Origin: Rubrivivax sp. SCN 71-131 | Lineage (GTDB): Bacteria; Pseudomonadota; Gammaproteobacteria; Burkholderiales; Burkholderiaceae_C | Length of the DNA: 64,000 nucleotides | Assembly: GCA_001724995.1 (NCBI GenBank) | Contig: MEFD01000043.1 | Location: 124,001-188,000 of the forward strand | Direction: 5' to 3' | Notes under the pieces: model-generated | What the model was told of the DNA's origin: nothing | Database searches by the model: none | Seen by the model: only the letters and a program-made list of their open reading frames with translations | Made by a program: the position numbers and the translations under genes | In this document: piece after piece, positions 61,900 through 64,000 of the stretch | How the letters are laid out: each line of letters begins with the position of its first letter | How positions within the stretch are numbered: the first letter of the stretch is position 1

Positions 61900-62405
61900 A
61901 GCTGCAGAAGAACACGCTGCTCGCGCTCTACAGCGTACTGGAGTTCGCCGCCCGGCCCGGCGAGCACATTCCGGCCAGCGAGATCGCCGAGAAGTACGGC
62001 GAATCGGCGCATCACCTGGCCAAGGTGCTGTCCGAACTGGTGCGCGCGCGCATCGTCGAGTCGGTGCGTGGCGTGGGCGGCGGCTACCGCTTCATCGGCA
62101 ACGCCAGGCGCCTCACGCTGCTCAACGTCATCGTCCTTTTCGAGGATCCGGCGCAGGAACTGCAGGCGGCGCCCGAAGCCGCCAGCGCGACCCACGATGC
62201 GCTCGCGCGCGTGCTCGCCGAGATCGACCAGATCGCCCTCGCCACGCTCGGTTCGGTGACGATCGCCACGCTGCTCAAGGACGTCGGCCGCAGCCTGCGG
62301 CCCGAGGACGCGCCGGCGGACGCGACGGCCGGCCCGGCGAGCCCGGTGCGGGCAGGCGAGGCCGGCGGCGCCGAGGACGCGGCGGCCAGCGTCGACGCGG
62401 CCTGA
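61896..62405 (+). CDS. Rrf2-family regulator without cluster-binding cysteines
   Basis: A 169-residue Rrf2 winged-helix protein starting GTG at 61896. VKLQKNTLLALYSVLEFAAR is at the N-terminus, then IAEKYGESAHHLAKVLSELV and VRGVGGGYRFIGNARRLTLL. The segment where IscR and NsrR carry three cysteines has none; there is no Cys in the whole protein. It therefore cannot use the usual cluster and may sense a small ligand or a protein partner, or respond to acetylation by the coupled GNAT (inference). The last 40 residues are Ala/Glu/Asp-rich. Confidence 0.78.
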   Translation: MKLQKNTLLALYSVLEFAARPGEHIPASEIAEKYGESAHHLAKVLSELVRARIVESVRGVGGGYRFIGNARRLTLLNVIVLFEDPAQELQAAPEAASATHDALARVLAEIDQIALATLGSVTIATLLKDVGRSLRPEDAPADATAGPASPVRAGEAGGAEDAAASVDAA

Positions 62406-62474
62406 TCCGCGGTGCGGACGCAGGCGCGCGCACCGCTTCCACCCATCGCCCATCCGCACTCGAGGACGGCTGCC

Positions 62475-62864
62475 ATGAACCTCGTCGACATCGTCGCCAT
62501 GCTGGCGGTGCTGCAGTACGTCTTCTTCGCGGTACTCGTCGGGCGCGCCCGGGAAAGGTACGGTATTCGCGCGCCGGCGGTGAGCGGCAGCGAGCACTTC
62601 GAGCGCGCTTATCGCGTGCAGATGAACACGCTCGAGCTGCTGATCGCCTTGCTGCCCGCGCTCTACGCGGCGGCTCGCTACTGGCCGGCGGTGTACGTCG
62701 CCGCCGCGGGCCTGGTGTACCTCGTCGGACGCCTCGTCTACTGGCGTGCCTACGTCAGGGCGCCGCAGAGCAGGAGTCTGGGCTTCGCGCTCAGCATCGT
62801 GCCGGTGCTCGTGCTCGTCGTCGGCGCCCTGGCGTCGGCGTTCGCCGGGCTGCGCCAGCCGTGA
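62475..62864 (+). CDS. MAPEG-family membrane protein
   Basis: A 129-residue protein with four hydrophobic helices and the MAPEG signature FERAYRVQMNTLELLIALLP at residues 39-58, where RxxxxNxxE binds glutathione in eukaryotic relatives. RLVYWRAYVRAPQSRSLGFA follows. Probable membrane glutathione S-transferase-like or peroxidase activity; substrate unknown. ATG 62475 follows GAGGACGG. Confidence 0.82.
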   Translation: MNLVDIVAMLAVLQYVFFAVLVGRARERYGIRAPAVSGSEHFERAYRVQMNTLELLIALLPALYAAARYWPAVYVAAAGLVYLVGRLVYWRAYVRAPQSRSLGFALSIVPVLVLVVGALASAFAGLRQP

Positions 62865-62942
62865 GCCGGGCGTAATCGTCAGCAGACGTTTCGGCGACGA
62901 CCGGTCCAAGCCGCAGATCGGGGTTGTCCCCGGGCGGCGCTG

Positions 62943-62954
62943 TGACCTGGGTCA
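62943..62954. promoter_or_regulatory. TGACC-TG-GGTCA inverted repeat before the radical SAM gene
   Basis: A perfect dyad resembling CRP/FNR-family sites, centred about 102 bases before the ATG at 63051. The in-frame ATG at 62955 would start directly on it, which argues for the downstream start. No second copy was noticed elsewhere. Confidence 0.4.
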
Positions 62955-63050
62955 ATGAAAGCCTTGTTCGCGAGATCCCTTGGCTTGCCCCGGGGGAGGG
63001 GGCGTCTTATGGTCCGGCCCCCTTGCAACGATCCCAGCCCTGGACATGCC

Positions 63051-64000
63051 ATGACCACGAGTTCGACCACCCTCGATCGCCAACCCCTTGCCATCGGAAC
63101 CACCGCCAGCGCCATTCCGGCCGCCACGGCCGGGCCCGTCGGCGCGGGGGATCCGATCGTCGGCAACCGGGTCGAGCTCCAGTTGCTGACCACGCTCAAG
63201 TGCAACCTCAAGTGCAGCTACTGCTCGCTGGGCGTCGGCGAAGTGCTCGGCTCGCAGACCGAGCTGAAGTACAGCATCGACCAGCTCGATCATTTCGTGC
63301 GCAGCCATCTTGCCGACAAGGAGGTCTACGTCACCTTCTACGGCGGCGAGCCGACGCTGAACCGGCCGCTGATGGAAACGGTGATGCAGCGTTGGCCCCA
63401 TTGGCGCTTCCAGTTGCAGACCAACGGCACGCTGCTGGATGACGTCGAGCCCTGGGTGCTCGCGCGGCTCTCCAACATCCTCGTCTCCGTCGACGGCGGC
63501 GAGGCCATCACCGACGGCTACCGCGGCCGCGGCATCTACCGGCAGGTGCTGAAGAACCTGCGCGCGGTGCGCCAGCTGATCGGCGGCAGCGTCACCGCGC
63601 GCGTCACCTGGAGCAACCCCGAGACCACCTTCGAGGAGATCGACGAGCTAGCGGCAGCGGACTCGCCCTTCGACTGGGTGTACTGGCAGTTCGTCGCCGA
63701 CTACCAGTACGACGCGGACTCGCTGGAGAAGCGTCGCGCGGTGCTGCGCCAGTTGGTGGCGCGCTTCTTCGAGAGCAGCGACCGGCTCTATCCGCTGATC
63801 CCGCTCATGGGCGTGGTGCGCAACAAGCTGATGCCCGGGCGCGCGCGCGAGCTCTACGCCGGTCGCACCCAGTGCCGCGTCTCCTCGCACCTGCTGAACG
63901 TGATGCCCGACGGCAGCATCTACCCCTGCCCGGACATGATGTATCAGCGCCAGATGAAGATGGGCGATGTCAAGGGCAACTGGCTGAAACCCAGCCCCTT
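63051..64000 (+). CDS. Radical SAM/SPASM-type enzyme (5' part)
   Basis: Open from ATG 63051 to the window edge, 316 complete codons. The radical SAM cluster motif CNLKCSYCSLG lies near residue 57 after VELQLLTTLK, with YVTFYGGEPTLNRPLME near 98 and LQTNGTLLDD near 124. The segment TQCRVSSHLLNVMPDG leading to SIYPCPDMMYQRQMKMGDV resembles the start of a SPASM domain with extra Fe-S cysteines. Such enzymes modify peptides or proteins. The first 33 residues are a Thr/Ala-rich leader. In-frame ATGs at 62955 and 63009 are alternatives. The C-terminus and any partner gene are outside the window. Confidence 0.8.
   Translation, partial: MTTSSTTLDRQPLAIGTTASAIPAATAGPVGAGDPIVGNRVELQLLTTLKCNLKCSYCSLGVGEVLGSQTELKYSIDQLDHFVRSHLADKEVYVTFYGGEPTLNRPLMETVMQRWPHWRFQLQTNGTLLDDVEPWVLARLSNILVSVDGGEAITDGYRGRGIYRQVLKNLRAVRQLIGGSVTARVTWSNPETTFEEIDELAAADSPFDWVYWQFVADYQYDADSLEKRRAVLRQLVARFFESSDRLYPLIPLMGVVRNKLMPGRARELYAGRTQCRVSSHLLNVMPDGSIYPCPDMMYQRQMKMGDVKGNWLKPSP

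Noticed and set aside
62955-63050. N-terminal extension of the radical SAM gene from ATG 62955
   Set aside because: The start would sit directly on the TGACC-TG-GGTCA dyad, and the 32 added residues are Pro/Arg-rich and unlike the family.

Overview
The window is very GC-rich and densely coded. Its gene content points to a facultatively anaerobic, aromatic-degrading betaproteobacterium of the Thauera / Azoarcus-Aromatoleum / Burkholderiales type. The main evidence is an ATP-dependent benzoyl-CoA reductase operon, a 2-oxoglutarate:ferredoxin/NADP oxidoreductase, a phenylacetyl-CoA:acceptor oxidoreductase (padBCD) with a phenylacetate-CoA ligase, and several genes tied to nitric oxide or low oxygen (NsrR-type Rrf2 regulator, hemerythrin, DUF2249). 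The taxonomic call is inference from gene content. No 16S rRNA or other RNA gene was seen.

Layout. (1) 1-8987: bcrCBAD (bcrC is cut by the window edge), a 2[4Fe-4S] ferredoxin and a four-gene kor operon, so the ring-reducing enzyme sits beside its electron supply. (2) 9073-12166: an eroded accessory stretch with a LysE-CrcB chimera, decayed reading frames and a truncated VapC. (3) 12401-17856: housekeeping and sensory genes (DUF488, uracil-DNA glycosylase-like, chemoreceptor plus Cache protein, FMN alpha-hydroxy acid oxidase, DksA-like, MarR). (4) 18044-34599: two consecutive catabolic transcription units, probably under one MarR regulator. They encode an aldehyde dehydrogenase, two aminotransferases, two SDRs, a Tm-1-like protein, a complete branched-chain-type ABC importer, two amidases and an HDAC-like amidohydrolase. 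This looks like an uptake and breakdown system for an amide- or amine-containing compound, and I cannot match it to a described pathway. (5) 34772-41761: a sufBCDSUT operon ending in an NsrR-type Rrf2 regulator and an FmdE-like protein. (6) 41814-48855: padJ, padDCB and a divergent LysR regulator. (7) 49269-57876: a fused NfnAB-type flavoprotein, a rubrerythrin-aryl-CoA ligase fusion, enoyl-CoA hydratases, a BadH-like SDR, a ferritin-like protein and an acyl-CoA dehydrogenase. (8) 57940-64000: GNAT proteins, hemerythrin, a polytopic membrane protein with DUF2249, a cysteine-free Rrf2 regulator, a MAPEG protein and a radical SAM/SPASM enzyme cut by the right edge.

How it fits together. Aromatic acids become CoA thioesters (padJ and the fused ligase). 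Phenylacetyl-CoA is oxidised by PadBCD towards benzoyl-CoA, and the ring is reduced by Bcr with ferredoxin recharged by Kor and possibly by the Nfn-type fusion. Short DNA motifs tie the units together: FNR-like boxes next to an ATTCGGGTA motif at padB, at the nfn fusion and at the 61 kb divergent promoter; an NsrR-like operator at suf; and a GTTG-N-CAACGAAAC site in front of both halves of the amide/amine cluster.

The most unusual items are the rubrerythrin-ligase fusion, the shared promoter motif, the MarR-controlled amide/amine cluster with its 21-codon bridging ORF, and the LysE-CrcB chimera.
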